Below are positions 8,424 through 17,223 of a DNA stretch of 64,000 bases, in pieces (the stretch's first letter is position 1; every line of letters begins with the position of its first letter). The translations under genes were made by a program, and so were the position numbers. This DNA is from a bacterium (GTDB lineage Bacteria; Zhuqueibacterota; Zhuqueibacteria; Residuimicrobiales; Residuimicrobiaceae), in assembly GCA_029565685.1 (NCBI GenBank), contig JAKQNR010000017.1, positions 62,001 to 126,000 of the forward strand, written 5' to 3'. A model generated the notes under the pieces. It had not been told where the DNA came from. It searched no databases and worked only from the letters and a program-made list of their open reading frames with translations.

Positions 8424-9652
8424 AGTCCTGTCAGCCGCGTGCGTCCGCCTGTTTGCAGCGACCTTGTCGGCAAGCCCATCGTTCGGGTGTGCGAATCCGC
8501 AGCCTATGGTGTGTGATCCTGCTGCTGTGCGGTCTGGCGCCGCCTCTGGCGGCTGAGGAATGCGCGTTCCGGCTGATCGTGACCGCCAATCAGGCGAGCG
8601 TGGACGGCGATTTTTTTGTCGACCTGCAGATGAGAACAGCCGAGGCTGGTCGGTCGGCGCGTTGGCTTCAGTCATTGACCTTGGATGTTCAGTACGGCAG
8701 TGCGCTTGCCGCTTATTCCGACACCTGCGCGGTGAATTGGACGCTCGGCCCGGGCTATGAAGCGAGCGTAAGCAAACTCACCGGCTATTATCGCGTGCTG
8801 GTGACGGCCAACGGCGTCTCCGGAGCAGACGCAGCCTGGTCTGCGACCAGTGATTGGCAAAGGCTGGTGACGCTGCGCTGGAAGATCGCCGCCGTGTCAG
8901 GCTCTTATCAAGTGGCCATGTCCCAAGATACGGATGCCGCCGCTTATTTTATCGACACGCCGCCCGGCGATTTGGCTGAGTGGAGTACAACGCCTATTGC
9001 ACCGGCCAACTTGAAACTGGCGGCCAAGCTGTTTTTGCAAGGGCCGTATTCAGTCGCCGGCGATACAATGAGCACAGCCCTGCGTAACAGCGACCTTATC
9101 CCTAAAACTTCGCCCTATGCCGAAGACCGCCGTACGGTGGCTGCCGTACCAGCCGCGGTGACCGATTGGCTGCTGCTGCAGCTGCGCAGCAGCGCGACCG
9201 GCGCCGTGGTGGTCTCAAGAAGCGTGCTGTTGCGGAAAGACGGCCGAGTGGTGGATGATGACGGGATCAGTGAACAAGTGATCATCCCCTCGCTGGAAGG
9301 AGAAAAGGAATACTATGTCGTAGCCAGGCACCGGAACCATCTTGGAGTGATGAGCGCCCATAGTCTGACTTTGAACGCAACTACAGGCGCAGAACATGAT
9401 TTCACCAGCGGGGCGGATCAATACTATGGAGGGGATGGGAAACAGCTGGCGGAGGGACTCTATGGGTTGTATTCCGGGGACGCAAGCCAAGACGGCTATG
9501 TTAATGCGATCGATCTCTATCTTTATTGGTTGGCGCAGAACGGACAAAAAGGGTATTTATCCGGGGATATGAGCTTGGACAGCTATGTCAATGCCATGGA
9601 TTTGTATTTGCATTGGCTTGCAAATAACGGGGTATCTAGTAAAATACCATAA
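8420..9652 (+). CDS. secreted cohesin-like/dockerin-like protein
   Basis: A 410-residue protein starting with GTG at 8420, four bases inside the previous gene, with AGGAGG just upstream. A signal-like hydrophobic stretch (LWCVILLLCGLAPPLAAEE) follows about 30 basic residues. Residues about 50-185 resemble a cohesin-type beta-sandwich (FRLIVTANQASVDGDFFVDLQM, LTLDVQYGSALAAYSD). The middle repeats the domain of its neighbour (VTDWLLLQLRSS, LLRKDGRV, RHRNHLGV). The C-terminus is a dockerin-like pair, DASQDGYVNAIDLYLYW and DMSLDSYVNAMDLYLHW; the second loop has Ser for Gly. Having both partner-like folds in one protein suggests chain-forming or mutual binding, which is inference. Confidence 0.72.
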   Translation: MKSCQPRASACLQRPCRQAHRSGVRIRSLWCVILLLCGLAPPLAAEECAFRLIVTANQASVDGDFFVDLQMRTAEAGRSARWLQSLTLDVQYGSALAAYSDTCAVNWTLGPGYEASVSKLTGYYRVLVTANGVSGADAAWSATSDWQRLVTLRWKIAAVSGSYQVAMSQDTDAAAYFIDTPPGDLAEWSTTPIAPANLKLAAKLFLQGPYSVAGDTMSTALRNSDLIPKTSPYAEDRRTVAAVPAAVTDWLLLQLRSSATGAVVVSRSVLLRKDGRVVDDDGISEQVIIPSLEGEKEYYVVARHRNHLGVMSAHSLTLNATTGAEHDFTSGADQYYGGDGKQLAEGLYGLYSGDASQDGYVNAIDLYLYWLAQNGQKGYLSGDMSLDSYVNAMDLYLHWLANNGVSSKIP

Positions 9653-9686
9653 GGTAACTTTTACTTTCATAGGCGTAGGAGTTTGT

Positions 9687-10769
9687 ATGAGAGTTTTTCA
9701 GACAGGTCTGTTGGTGTTGCTGCTGACCAGCGATTTTTTGTTCGCCCAGGGATATGATCTTCGTTTTGTTGAAACGCAAAATGACGGCGCCACGCTGCGG
9801 GTGACTGTGCAAATGCAAGGGTTCGGCGGCGCCTATAATCTGGGCGCAAGCAATCTGCAATTTACTTACAATTCCACTGCCCTGGCTTATAATGGTTTTA
9901 CACCATTGAACTTTTCTTCCGCTCCTTATCTCCCTCTAACGGTAACTTCATCGGGTAACATCTTGACGATTAATATCGTTCTGTTGCCGCCGAATGTCGG
10001 CGCTCCTGTGTCCTCATCATGGATGGATGTGGCTTCGATAACATTTACTATTTTGAATAAAAATGCGAGGTCTAATTTGGCCTGGGTGAGTGCGGGAACT
10101 ACGGCCTTTACCGACGCCTTCTCGCCGCCCGTTCTGTTATCTCAGGGCGTCTTTACTTCACTGGACTCTTCTTTGCCTGTGCAGCTGAGCCTGTTTCAAG
10201 GTCAGGCAACGGCAGCAGGGGTGTTGCTGGTTTGGCGAACTGAAACGGAGAACAACAATCTTGGGTTTAATCTGTATCGGGCCGGGTCTTCAAACAACCA
10301 CTATATCAAAATCAATCAAAAGTTGATCGAGGGAGCCGGAAGCTCGACCCAATCGAGGAATTATACCTACCTTGATGATCGGTTGCCTGAAACCGGTCTC
10401 TACAATTACCAACTGGAAGGCGTGGATGTGAACGGCTACCGGGATGCCTATGCCGCTATTCAGGTGAATGTGGAAAGCCGGGTCCTTCCGGCTTACTTTT
10501 ATCTGACTCAAAACCATCCCAATCCTTTCAATCCCAGCACCGCCATTCAATACGGCCTGCCGGAGGCGGCCCACGTACGCGTGGAGGTGTATAACCTGCG
10601 CGGTGAACTGGTGCGTGTTCTGCAAAACAGCGGGCAGTCTGCCGGCGCCTATGAACTGATCTGGGACGGCCGCAACAGCAACGGACAAATTGTTCCCAGC
10701 GGCGTCTACCTCTATCGGCTTTCAGCCGGTCACTTTATCGAGACGAGAAAAATGCTGTTCACCAAATGA
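9687..10769 (+). CDS. secreted protein with T9SS type A sorting domain
   Basis: A 360-residue exported protein. The start is the ATG at 9687, with TAGGAG upstream and immediately before a signal peptide (MRVFQTGLLVLLLTSDFLFA). Residues about 22-170 form a cohesin-like sandwich (YDLRFVETQNDGATLRVTV, NLQFTYNSTALAYNG). The middle has the VSLFQGQATAAGVLLVWRTETENNNLGFNLYR pattern reduced here to LSLFQGQATAAGVLL and GFNLYRAGS, usual before sorting tails. The last 85 residues are a canonical type A sorting domain (NHPNPFNPSTAI, VEVYNLRGELV, WDGRNSNGQ, SGVYLYRL). It should cross the outer membrane through the type IX system and be anchored. It closes the three-gene run and is followed by a terminator. 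Confidence 0.85.
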   Translation: MRVFQTGLLVLLLTSDFLFAQGYDLRFVETQNDGATLRVTVQMQGFGGAYNLGASNLQFTYNSTALAYNGFTPLNFSSAPYLPLTVTSSGNILTINIVLLPPNVGAPVSSSWMDVASITFTILNKNARSNLAWVSAGTTAFTDAFSPPVLLSQGVFTSLDSSLPVQLSLFQGQATAAGVLLVWRTETENNNLGFNLYRAGSSNNHYIKINQKLIEGAGSSTQSRNYTYLDDRLPETGLYNYQLEGVDVNGYRDAYAAIQVNVESRVLPAYFYLTQNHPNPFNPSTAIQYGLPEAAHVRVEVYNLRGELVRVLQNSGQSAGAYELIWDGRNSNGQIVPSGVYLYRLSAGHFIETRKMLFTK

Positions 10770-10831
10770 TTTCTGATCTATGGTTTGATTCCTGTCAGTC
10801 AATACTAAACACAATGCAGTGCCATTCGTTC

Positions 10832-10859
10832 CGCCCGGCCAACCCCCGGGCGTTTTTTT
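10832..10859 (+). terminator. rho-independent terminator
   Basis: Stem CGCCCGG / CCGGGCG with a 7-nt loop, followed by seven T. It closes the three-gene secreted-protein run. Confidence 0.85.
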
Positions 10860-10938
10860 AATAAAAATGAATTGCTTTTAGCTTTGGAAATATTTAATAT
10901 TTAATAACTATATCACTGTTACTCAAAGGATTGACTCT

Positions 10939-11313
10939 ATGGAAAACAAACGGGTTGAGAACTATCGCGATCTGCAAGTCTGGCAGATGAGTCACGAATT
11001 GGCGCAAAAAGTGTTCGAATCGGGTAAAAAATTTCCCCGCAGCGAGCGGGATCGCATGGCCCAAAAAATGCGCGATCTGGTCGTGCAGATACCCATGAAT
11101 GTGGCCTTGGGATTCCAAAAACGCAACCGTCAAACCAAAGTTTACTTTTATCGCGCAGCCCTGACCGCAACTGAACAGCTCGATTATTATCTGCTTTTGG
11201 CCAAGGATCTGGGCTACCTCAAGCGCAGCGACGAATTGGTGGAGCAGCTCGACAACATTGAAAAGAAGCTCAAAGGCCTTTTACGTTCTGTTGCTGGCAA
11301 TGAAAAATCCTGA
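10939..11313 (+). CDS. four-helix-bundle protein (23S rRNA intervening-sequence protein family)
   Basis: A 124-residue, wholly helical protein of the family first found encoded in 23S rRNA intervening sequences. The family opening is clear (VENYRDLQVWQMSHELAQKVF, here at residues 6-26), then FPRSERDRMAQKMR, IPMNVALGF and the closing DELVEQLDNIEKKLKGLL. AAGGA precedes the ATG. Biochemical function is unknown; free-standing copies are common in FCB genomes. This copy sits in its own interval after a terminator and 39 nt before the M24 peptidase gene, not inside an rRNA. Confidence 0.85.
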   Translation: MENKRVENYRDLQVWQMSHELAQKVFESGKKFPRSERDRMAQKMRDLVVQIPMNVALGFQKRNRQTKVYFYRAALTATEQLDYYLLLAKDLGYLKRSDELVEQLDNIEKKLKGLLRSVAGNEKS

Positions 11314-11352
11314 TTGTCGGCACCGTTTGCATCTCGTTCCCGGAGTTTGACC

Positions 11353-12540
11353 ATGGATCTTTCCGCCATACAATCCGCACTCAAAGCCGCAGGTCTGGAC
11401 GGCTGGCTGTTTTATGATTTTCATAACCGCGACCAGATTGCAGCGCGCATATTGTCTATGGACACTCATCGATTTGCCTCTCGGCGATGGTTCTATTATA
11501 TTCCGGCCCAAGGCGAAGCGCAAAAACTGGTGCACCGTATCGAACCGTGGCGCTGCGATCATCTGCCCGGCGTTAAACACATTTACCTGCCCTGGCAGGA
11601 GCTGCACCGCCTGCTCAAGACCATCCTCGGCCCGGCAAAACAGATTGCCATGCAGTATTCTCCGCTTAACGCGGTTCCGCCGGTTTCCATCGTCGATGCC
11701 GGCACCGTCGAGCTGATCCGCAGTTTCGGCGTAAAAGTCGTCTCCAGCGCGGATCTGGTCGGCCGCTTTGAATCCCATCTCTCCAGCGCGGACTGGGAGT
11801 CCCATCAAAAGGCCGGCCGACTCATGCAGATGGTCAAAGACGAAGCGTTTAAAGAAATCAGCCGGCGCATCAAAGCCGGGGACGCGCCCCGCGAAATCGA
11901 GATTCAGCGGTTCATGCAGGATCTGATGAAGCGGAACAACCTGATCGCCGAGGATGGACCCGTGGTTGCGGTGAACGAACATGCGGCTGATCCGCATTTT
12001 GAACCCACTGAAAGCAACAGCCTGAAAATGAAGAAGGGGGATTTGGTTTTGCTGGATCTGTGGGCAAAACAACAAGCCCCCGGCAGCATCTATTATGACA
12101 TCACCTGGATGGGCTATATCGGCGAGACCGTGCCTGATGAGCATGAATCGATCTTTCAGATCATCCGCCGCGGCCGCGATGCCGCTCTGCAGTGCGTGCA
12201 GGAACATTTCCGCAACCATCAGGCGCTCCATGGCTGGGAGGTGGATGAGGTGTGCCGCAAGGTGATCGCGGAAGCGGGTTATGGCGATTACTTTACCCAC
12301 CGCACCGGTCATAACATCGGTGAACAGGTGCATGGCAACGGCGTCAACATCGACAATTTGGAGACCAAGGATGAGCGCTTGATCCTGGCCGGGACCTGCT
12401 TTTCCGTTGAGCCCGGAATCTATTTGCCGGATGAAAAACGGGGCTATCGAACCGAGATCGATGTGTTCGTGACCGAAGAGGGCGATATCGACGTCACCGG
12501 AGCGATTCAGGAAAAGATCGTGCCGATTTTAACCTTGTGA
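11353..12540 (+). CDS. M24 family Xaa-Pro aminopeptidase-like protein
   Basis: Metallopeptidase of 395 residues with the creatinase-like N-terminal half (residues about 1-150) and the pita-bread M24 catalytic half. The start at 11353 has GGAG upstream; an in-frame start at 11314 is possible but would add an unconserved arm. Metal ligands are recognisable: Asp in LVLLDLWAKQ and YYDITWMGY, His in THRTGHNIG, and Glu in SVEPGIYLP and TEIDVFVTEEG. No signal peptide, so cytoplasmic. Likely removes N-terminal residues next to proline, although some M24 proteins are pseudo-enzymes; all five ligand positions look kept here. Confidence 0.88.
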   Translation: MDLSAIQSALKAAGLDGWLFYDFHNRDQIAARILSMDTHRFASRRWFYYIPAQGEAQKLVHRIEPWRCDHLPGVKHIYLPWQELHRLLKTILGPAKQIAMQYSPLNAVPPVSIVDAGTVELIRSFGVKVVSSADLVGRFESHLSSADWESHQKAGRLMQMVKDEAFKEISRRIKAGDAPREIEIQRFMQDLMKRNNLIAEDGPVVAVNEHAADPHFEPTESNSLKMKKGDLVLLDLWAKQQAPGSIYYDITWMGYIGETVPDEHESIFQIIRRGRDAALQCVQEHFRNHQALHGWEVDEVCRKVIAEAGYGDYFTHRTGHNIGEQVHGNGVNIDNLETKDERLILAGTCFSVEPGIYLPDEKRGYRTEIDVFVTEEGDIDVTGAIQEKIVPILTL

Positions 12541-12585
12541 TGCCGCACCCTGCGCTGCGCTCCACTATCGGTTCATTCATTTTTC

Positions 12586-12612
12586 GCCATCCCCTATGGG
12601 ATGGCTTTTTTT
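12586..12612 (+). terminator. rho-independent terminator
   Basis: Perfect 8-bp stem GCCATCCC / GGGATGGC with loop CTAT, followed by seven T. It ends the M24 peptidase transcript and faces the convergent GH28 gene. Confidence 0.93.
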
Positions 12613-12695
12613 CTCATGCCGGTAAAAAATGAACCTGAATTCGATCAAGCGCAACGGCAGAAACGGCTGCGCGGCAATGCCGGCCAGGAGGCGTG

Positions 12696-14168
12696 CTAAG
12701 GCCTCAGCATGATATCGACGCAAGCAGAATCCTGCTGAACCCATCGCGGTTTCCCGGCGGCCCGCGTTCCGTTCCCCTGTATCAGCGCTTGGCGGACATT
12801 GATGAGCCGCAGCAACGGTTCCACGCCAGAGGTGGATTGAACGTTCAACGCCTCCACCGCGAGCTCAACGATATCCTGCCCGCAAAATGCTGGGCGAGAA
12901 TCCGGCGCCAGCAGCGAGACGCGGACATGGTCGAGATCCAGTCCACGGACATGGCGGGCGTACACGGCAACCGCCGGAAGAGCTCCGAACTTGTCAGGCG
13001 AGGGATATGCATCGATCAACTCCGGCACCGTTAGGTACGCCTGTTCGCGGCTGCCGCCGCCACAGTAGGTCAGGTTCAACCGGCTCAGGCTGATGTTTTC
13101 CAGGGGATAGCCGGGAATGCCTGTGAGCAGGCACGCCTGCTGAGCTTCACCAGCGATGATGTTGTCCAGGATGATATTCCGTAGACAGCCGGGCGTCGGC
13201 GTCGCCTGATCCCGGCCGCGATTGCCCAAACGGAGAAAGATGGGGCAATGCACCTGATCCATGACGAAATTCGTGATCGACACGCTCTCCAGGTTGCCCC
13301 CGTCCACCGATTCCAACGCGATGCCTGAAGTGGGCACTCTCCACTCCGGATGGCGACGCAGAATGCAATTGCTGACGACGATATGCTTAAAATCGCCGCC
13401 TGATTCAGTGCCCAATTTAAAGCCGTTGCATGCCGTGACCAGAATGCAGTCGCTCACGGTGAGATACTCGGTAGGGCGACGAACGCCCAGGGAAAAACTG
13501 GCCTTTGGCACAATGGCGTCGTCTCTGCTTTCAATATAGCAACGAGAGATCTGCACAAAGCGGCTGGCGTCCGGATCGATGCCGTCGCAATAGCCGTTGC
13601 GAACAGCGACGCCGTCGATCAGCACATGATCGCATCCCAGGAGGCTGATGGCATAGTTGGGTGCATTGCGGATGGTCACGTCGCGCAGGATGATGTTGCG
13701 GCAGCTTTTCAGGGCAATGGGCTTGGGGCCGCCGCGCCGGCTGCGGTTGCCGTCGATGACGCCGGTGCCGAGGATGGCGACGTGCTCGAGCTCTTCACCC
13801 CAGATCAGGCTGAAATGAAAAAAACTCGTCTCATGGTCCGCTGCGTTGGCAAAGGGAAGCTTTTCACAGGGATCGAAATCCCCGTCGTCGGGGCTGGCCA
13901 GGAGCTGGGCGCCGTGATCCAGATAGAGAGCCACATGGCTTTTCAAGTGCAGGCTGCCCGACAGGTAGCAGCCGCTCGGCAGGTATACGGTGCCGCCGCC
14001 TTGACGGCTGCAGGCATCGATGGCCTTTTGCAGCGCTGCGGTGTCCTTGGTCCTGGCATCGCCCGTTGCACCGTAATCGCGGACGTTCACTGTCGAGGTC
14101 CCAGTGACGCCGTTGGTCGCGACGACGAGGAGAAACGCAAGACAAGACATGACGGCCCGGTTGAGCAT
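12696..14168 (-). CDS. glycoside hydrolase family 28 (polygalacturonase-like)
   Basis: Secreted right-handed beta-helix enzyme of 490 residues. The start at 14168 has AGAGGAG upstream and precedes a signal peptide (MLNRAVMSCLAFLLVVATNG). The pectin-lyase-fold opening is typical: NVRDYGATGD, DTAALQKAIDACS, GGGTVYLPSG. GH28 active-site signatures are readable: DGIDPDAS for the NTD motif, SRDDAIVPK for the double Asp, and the FKLGTES motif common in bacterial GH28. The usual GHG histidine is not evident. Expected to hydrolyse galacturonan or a related pectic chain outside the cytoplasm. The UroD-family methyltransferase lies 21 nt upstream on the same strand, so they are probably co-transcribed. 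Confidence 0.88.
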   Translation of the reverse strand: MLNRAVMSCLAFLLVVATNGVTGTSTVNVRDYGATGDARTKDTAALQKAIDACSRQGGGTVYLPSGCYLSGSLHLKSHVALYLDHGAQLLASPDDGDFDPCEKLPFANAADHETSFFHFSLIWGEELEHVAILGTGVIDGNRSRRGGPKPIALKSCRNIILRDVTIRNAPNYAISLLGCDHVLIDGVAVRNGYCDGIDPDASRFVQISRCYIESRDDAIVPKASFSLGVRRPTEYLTVSDCILVTACNGFKLGTESGGDFKHIVVSNCILRRHPEWRVPTSGIALESVDGGNLESVSITNFVMDQVHCPIFLRLGNRGRDQATPTPGCLRNIILDNIIAGEAQQACLLTGIPGYPLENISLSRLNLTYCGGGSREQAYLTVPELIDAYPSPDKFGALPAVAVYARHVRGLDLDHVRVSLLAPDSRPAFCGQDIVELAVEALNVQSTSGVEPLLRLINVRQALIQGNGTRAAGKPRWVQQDSACVDIMLRP

Positions 14169-14189
14169 AGTCCGCTCCTCTGGCAAGGG

Positions 14190-15440
14190 TTAAAAATTCT
14201 TTACAGTCTCCAACATGGTCACAATGTTTTCCACCGGTGTGTTGGCTTGAATGTTGTGGACTGTATTAAAGATGAATCCGCCGTTTTTGCTGAAAATCTC
14301 ACAACGCCGCAGCACTTGCTCGCGCACTTGTGCCGGCGTGCCAAAGGGTAGGGTTTTTTGCGTATCCACGCCGCCGCCCCAAAAGGTCAGTTGATCGCCG
14401 AAACGGGCTTTCAACACTTCAGGATTCATGCCTGCGGCGGAGCACTGCACGGGGTTCATGATGTCGAATCCCGCCTCGATCATAGCCGGAAGCAGTGGAA
14501 GGATCGCTCCGCAGGCGTGTTTAAAGGTCTTCCAAGTGGTGTGTCGGTGAATCCAGCCGTTGATCTGTTGATAATAGGGCAGATAGAGCGATCGAAACGT
14601 CTGCTCTGAGCAAAAGGTGGAGCTCTGCGTTCCAAAATCGGTGCCGCAGACGAAAACCGCATCCACCTGGTCGCCGACCCGTGCGTGGATCTTGGCCAGG
14701 TTTTGCAGGGCGATTTCCGTCTGTGCCGCGAACACTCGATGGATATAGTCTTGCCGGGTGACGGTGGAGATGTACCACTCCTCCACATCGCGGATGCCTT
14801 TGGGATATTTCAAGAACGGCGCCGGCACCAAGGCGATGTCGCCCAGCGCGGTTCCGCCAAAGGAGGCAATGATGCCGCGGCCGGTGCGTTGGGCGGCCTC
14901 AACCTCTCGTTGATAATAGTCCAGATCCTCGTCTGTCAGGAGGGTGAACTCTTCCAGGTTGTCGCGTGGATCGAGCTCCTCCTCACGCAGCGGCGGCTGA
15001 CGGATGATCGAGTCAAAATAAAAACCGTTTTTCGGCATACGGCCGCTTGGCGGCGCCGACAAATCGCCTTTGGGATAAATCAGCAGGTCGCCGTTTTCAC
15101 TGCGCGTGGTTTTGAAATGTTCGGATACCAGGATCTCCAGGCCGTTGTCCATGCGGAAGGGCTTCCAGTTTTCATTGACAAAGCCGAACAGCGTTTCGCG
15201 ACCGATCACCCCCTGCACATCGATGCCCATGGCCTGCATGAGATCTTCATCGATCCAGCCGAGCATCTGGTAGGGTTCGTGCACTTTGACCGGCCGCTTT
15301 TCCAGTCCGTAATGCTCACGCAAAGCGGCCACGCAGGTGTAATGGATGCCGGTGACCGCCGTGGCGCCGAAATCCACCGGTATCTTGTCGCTGGTTTGGT
15401 GCTGTAGGCTGGCAACGACACGCGCTTTACTGGTGGTCAT
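14190..15440 (-). CDS. UroD-family protein, MtaA/CmuA-like zinc methyltransferase
   Basis: A 416-residue TIM-barrel protein of the uroporphyrinogen decarboxylase superfamily. The start is the ATG at 15440, five bases after GAGGAGG. It opens SKARVVASLQHQTSDKIPVDFG, the usual N-terminus of the methyltransferase branch. FKHACGAILPLLP contains H-x-C-G, the zinc motif of cobalamin-dependent MtaA/MtbA enzymes, followed by VQCSAAGMNP and FWGGGVDTQ; true HemE lacks H-x-C. It therefore more likely moves a methyl group to or from a corrinoid than makes haem. The substrate is unknown; its place just upstream of a pectinase-like gene is suggestive only. Confidence 0.8.
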   Translation of the reverse strand: MTTSKARVVASLQHQTSDKIPVDFGATAVTGIHYTCVAALREHYGLEKRPVKVHEPYQMLGWIDEDLMQAMGIDVQGVIGRETLFGFVNENWKPFRMDNGLEILVSEHFKTTRSENGDLLIYPKGDLSAPPSGRMPKNGFYFDSIIRQPPLREEELDPRDNLEEFTLLTDEDLDYYQREVEAAQRTGRGIIASFGGTALGDIALVPAPFLKYPKGIRDVEEWYISTVTRQDYIHRVFAAQTEIALQNLAKIHARVGDQVDAVFVCGTDFGTQSSTFCSEQTFRSLYLPYYQQINGWIHRHTTWKTFKHACGAILPLLPAMIEAGFDIMNPVQCSAAGMNPEVLKARFGDQLTFWGGGVDTQKTLPFGTPAQVREQVLRRCEIFSKNGGFIFNTVHNIQANTPVENIVTMLETVKNF

Positions 15441-15468
15441 ATACACCTCCTCTTTGCTGGATGGGCGG

Positions 15469-17163
15469 TCAGTTCACCGCCTGTTGAATCACCAGGTAAA
15501 TGGTGGCCATCTGGGCGCCGACGGTAATCAGATCCTTGGCGATCATCCACCAGTCGCGCTCCGGCTTCTCCGGCACGAAAATGGTGTCGCCGACTTCGAT
15601 GACGGTGTCATCGTCCGGTTTCATCCATTCCCCTGTTTTATTCTTGATGATGCGGACTTTGCTTTTGCGCACGTTCCAGTTGTAGCCGCCCGCTTCCTGC
15701 AGGTAGTAATTCAGCGTCTCCCCCGGCTTGTAGATGTATAAACCGGGATTCACCACCTGACCAGTCAGTTTGACCGTCTGCTCCTGCGCCGGGATGATGA
15801 TCAGATCGCGATCGCGCAGCAGAATGTCCTGGGTGAAATCTTTTTGTTCGAACAGCGCGACAAAATCCACTCCCATGCCGCCGATGAGTTCGCGCGATTT
15901 GATCTTAAAGTATTCGCGTTCGTTGACGGTCATCTCGGACACGTTCATTTTTTTCAGTCGTTCGAATTCAGGATCGCGTGTGTCCTCATCGGCGCGGCGG
16001 ATGACATAAGCGTTTTTCAGCGACGCTTCGGGAGTAAAGCCGCCGGCCTGGGCGATCACTTCAGACAGATGGCTCGATTTCTGGCTGATGGCGTAATGAC
16101 CGGGGTGCAGCACTTCGCCGACGACCTCCACGTTGCTCTGTTCATGATACTTGGCCAAAGAACGCACATAGAGGCGGTCGTCCGGCTGCAGGGGCAGCTG
16201 CCAATTCTGCGGATCAGTCAGGTCCACGCGCAGAGTCGTAGCCATACTGCTTTTCCCGCTGAAACGGACGATCTCGAGGTAGGACGAGTCTGCATCGGAG
16301 GTAAAGCCGTGCACCATTCTGAGCAGATCGCCGAGACGATCGCCGGCTGCAAACTCAAAGATGGCGGGCGCCTTTACCGCGCCGTTCACATCGATCTGGC
16401 TGCCCGATTCTTGGCGGCTGGGCACTATGATTACATCGCCGTTGCGCAAAAAGGGATTGGCGTCCAGATCACCGGTCAGCTGATAGCGCAGCAGGTCCAC
16501 GGGAATGCGGCCGCCGTGCTTGCGTTGCACTGCGATATTGCGTTGCGAGGCCTCGTTCTGACGCAACAGCGCCTCCTCCTGAATTTGCGAGGTCTTCATG
16601 GTGATCTCTGACCGCACCGGCGTGTCCAGCTGGGTCTGCTGGGTTTGCGACAGGACGGAGAGCTTTTTTTTCAGTCCGCCGGCCAGGTCGATGGCATCCG
16701 ATACGCGCTGCAGGCCGCTGACCGTCACCAACCCGGGTTTGTACACCGCCCCGGTAACCGAGACGCGAAAGGTGCGCAGTTTGGACAGGGAGATCGTGAT
16801 CTCCCGGCTGGTATATTTGGCGCGCAGCAGATTCATGGTCTTGCTCCGCGCTTCGGCCAGAGACAGATCCGCCACCGTCAGCGTACCGACGTTGGGGATC
16901 GATAGGTTTCCCTCCGGATCCACCATAAGCTGATGACGCACTTCAGGGGTGGCGAGGATGATGATGGACAGTACATCTCCGGGGCCCAGGATGTACTCTG
17001 CGGCATCCACAGGGCCTTCCAAAATCGGGGATTCCGGCAAGGATGGCAGCTCCGATTTGTGCAGAACCGACTCCAGGCTGGAAAATTCCCGCGCGGTTCT
17101 GGCAAGGTCCTGGCTCAACAGCAGGCCGGCGGACACCAGCAGCATTAAAAACGTTGAACGCAT
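15469..17163 (-). CDS. polysaccharide export protein, Wza-like (Poly_export + SLBB)
   Basis: Outer-membrane polysaccharide export protein of 564 residues with signal peptide MRSTFLMLLVSAGLLLS; GGAG precedes the ATG at 17163. Residues about 55-140 are the Poly_export domain (YILGPGDVLSIIILATPEV, GNLSIPNVGTLTVADLSLAEA). Several SLBB domains follow (VSVTGAVYKPGLVTV, VEVVGEVLHPGHYAI, VKLTGQVVNPGLYIY). The C-terminus has one predicted hydrophobic segment (LITVGAQMATIYLVIQQ) that may cross the outer membrane as in Wza. It should form the channel for capsule or exopolysaccharide. The same strand continues from wecB and rmlB, forming a surface polysaccharide block. Confidence 0.9.
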   Translation of the reverse strand: MRSTFLMLLVSAGLLLSQDLARTAREFSSLESVLHKSELPSLPESPILEGPVDAAEYILGPGDVLSIIILATPEVRHQLMVDPEGNLSIPNVGTLTVADLSLAEARSKTMNLLRAKYTSREITISLSKLRTFRVSVTGAVYKPGLVTVSGLQRVSDAIDLAGGLKKKLSVLSQTQQTQLDTPVRSEITMKTSQIQEEALLRQNEASQRNIAVQRKHGGRIPVDLLRYQLTGDLDANPFLRNGDVIIVPSRQESGSQIDVNGAVKAPAIFEFAAGDRLGDLLRMVHGFTSDADSSYLEIVRFSGKSSMATTLRVDLTDPQNWQLPLQPDDRLYVRSLAKYHEQSNVEVVGEVLHPGHYAISQKSSHLSEVIAQAGGFTPEASLKNAYVIRRADEDTRDPEFERLKKMNVSEMTVNEREYFKIKSRELIGGMGVDFVALFEQKDFTQDILLRDRDLIIIPAQEQTVKLTGQVVNPGLYIYKPGETLNYYLQEAGGYNWNVRKSKVRIIKNKTGEWMKPDDDTVIEVGDTIFVPEKPERDWWMIAKDLITVGAQMATIYLVIQQAVN

Positions 17164-17223
17164 ACAAACTCCAGAGTAGTTATATTTCAGCACAGGTGAA
17201 CAAGGCGATCGCCGTCCGGCCGT

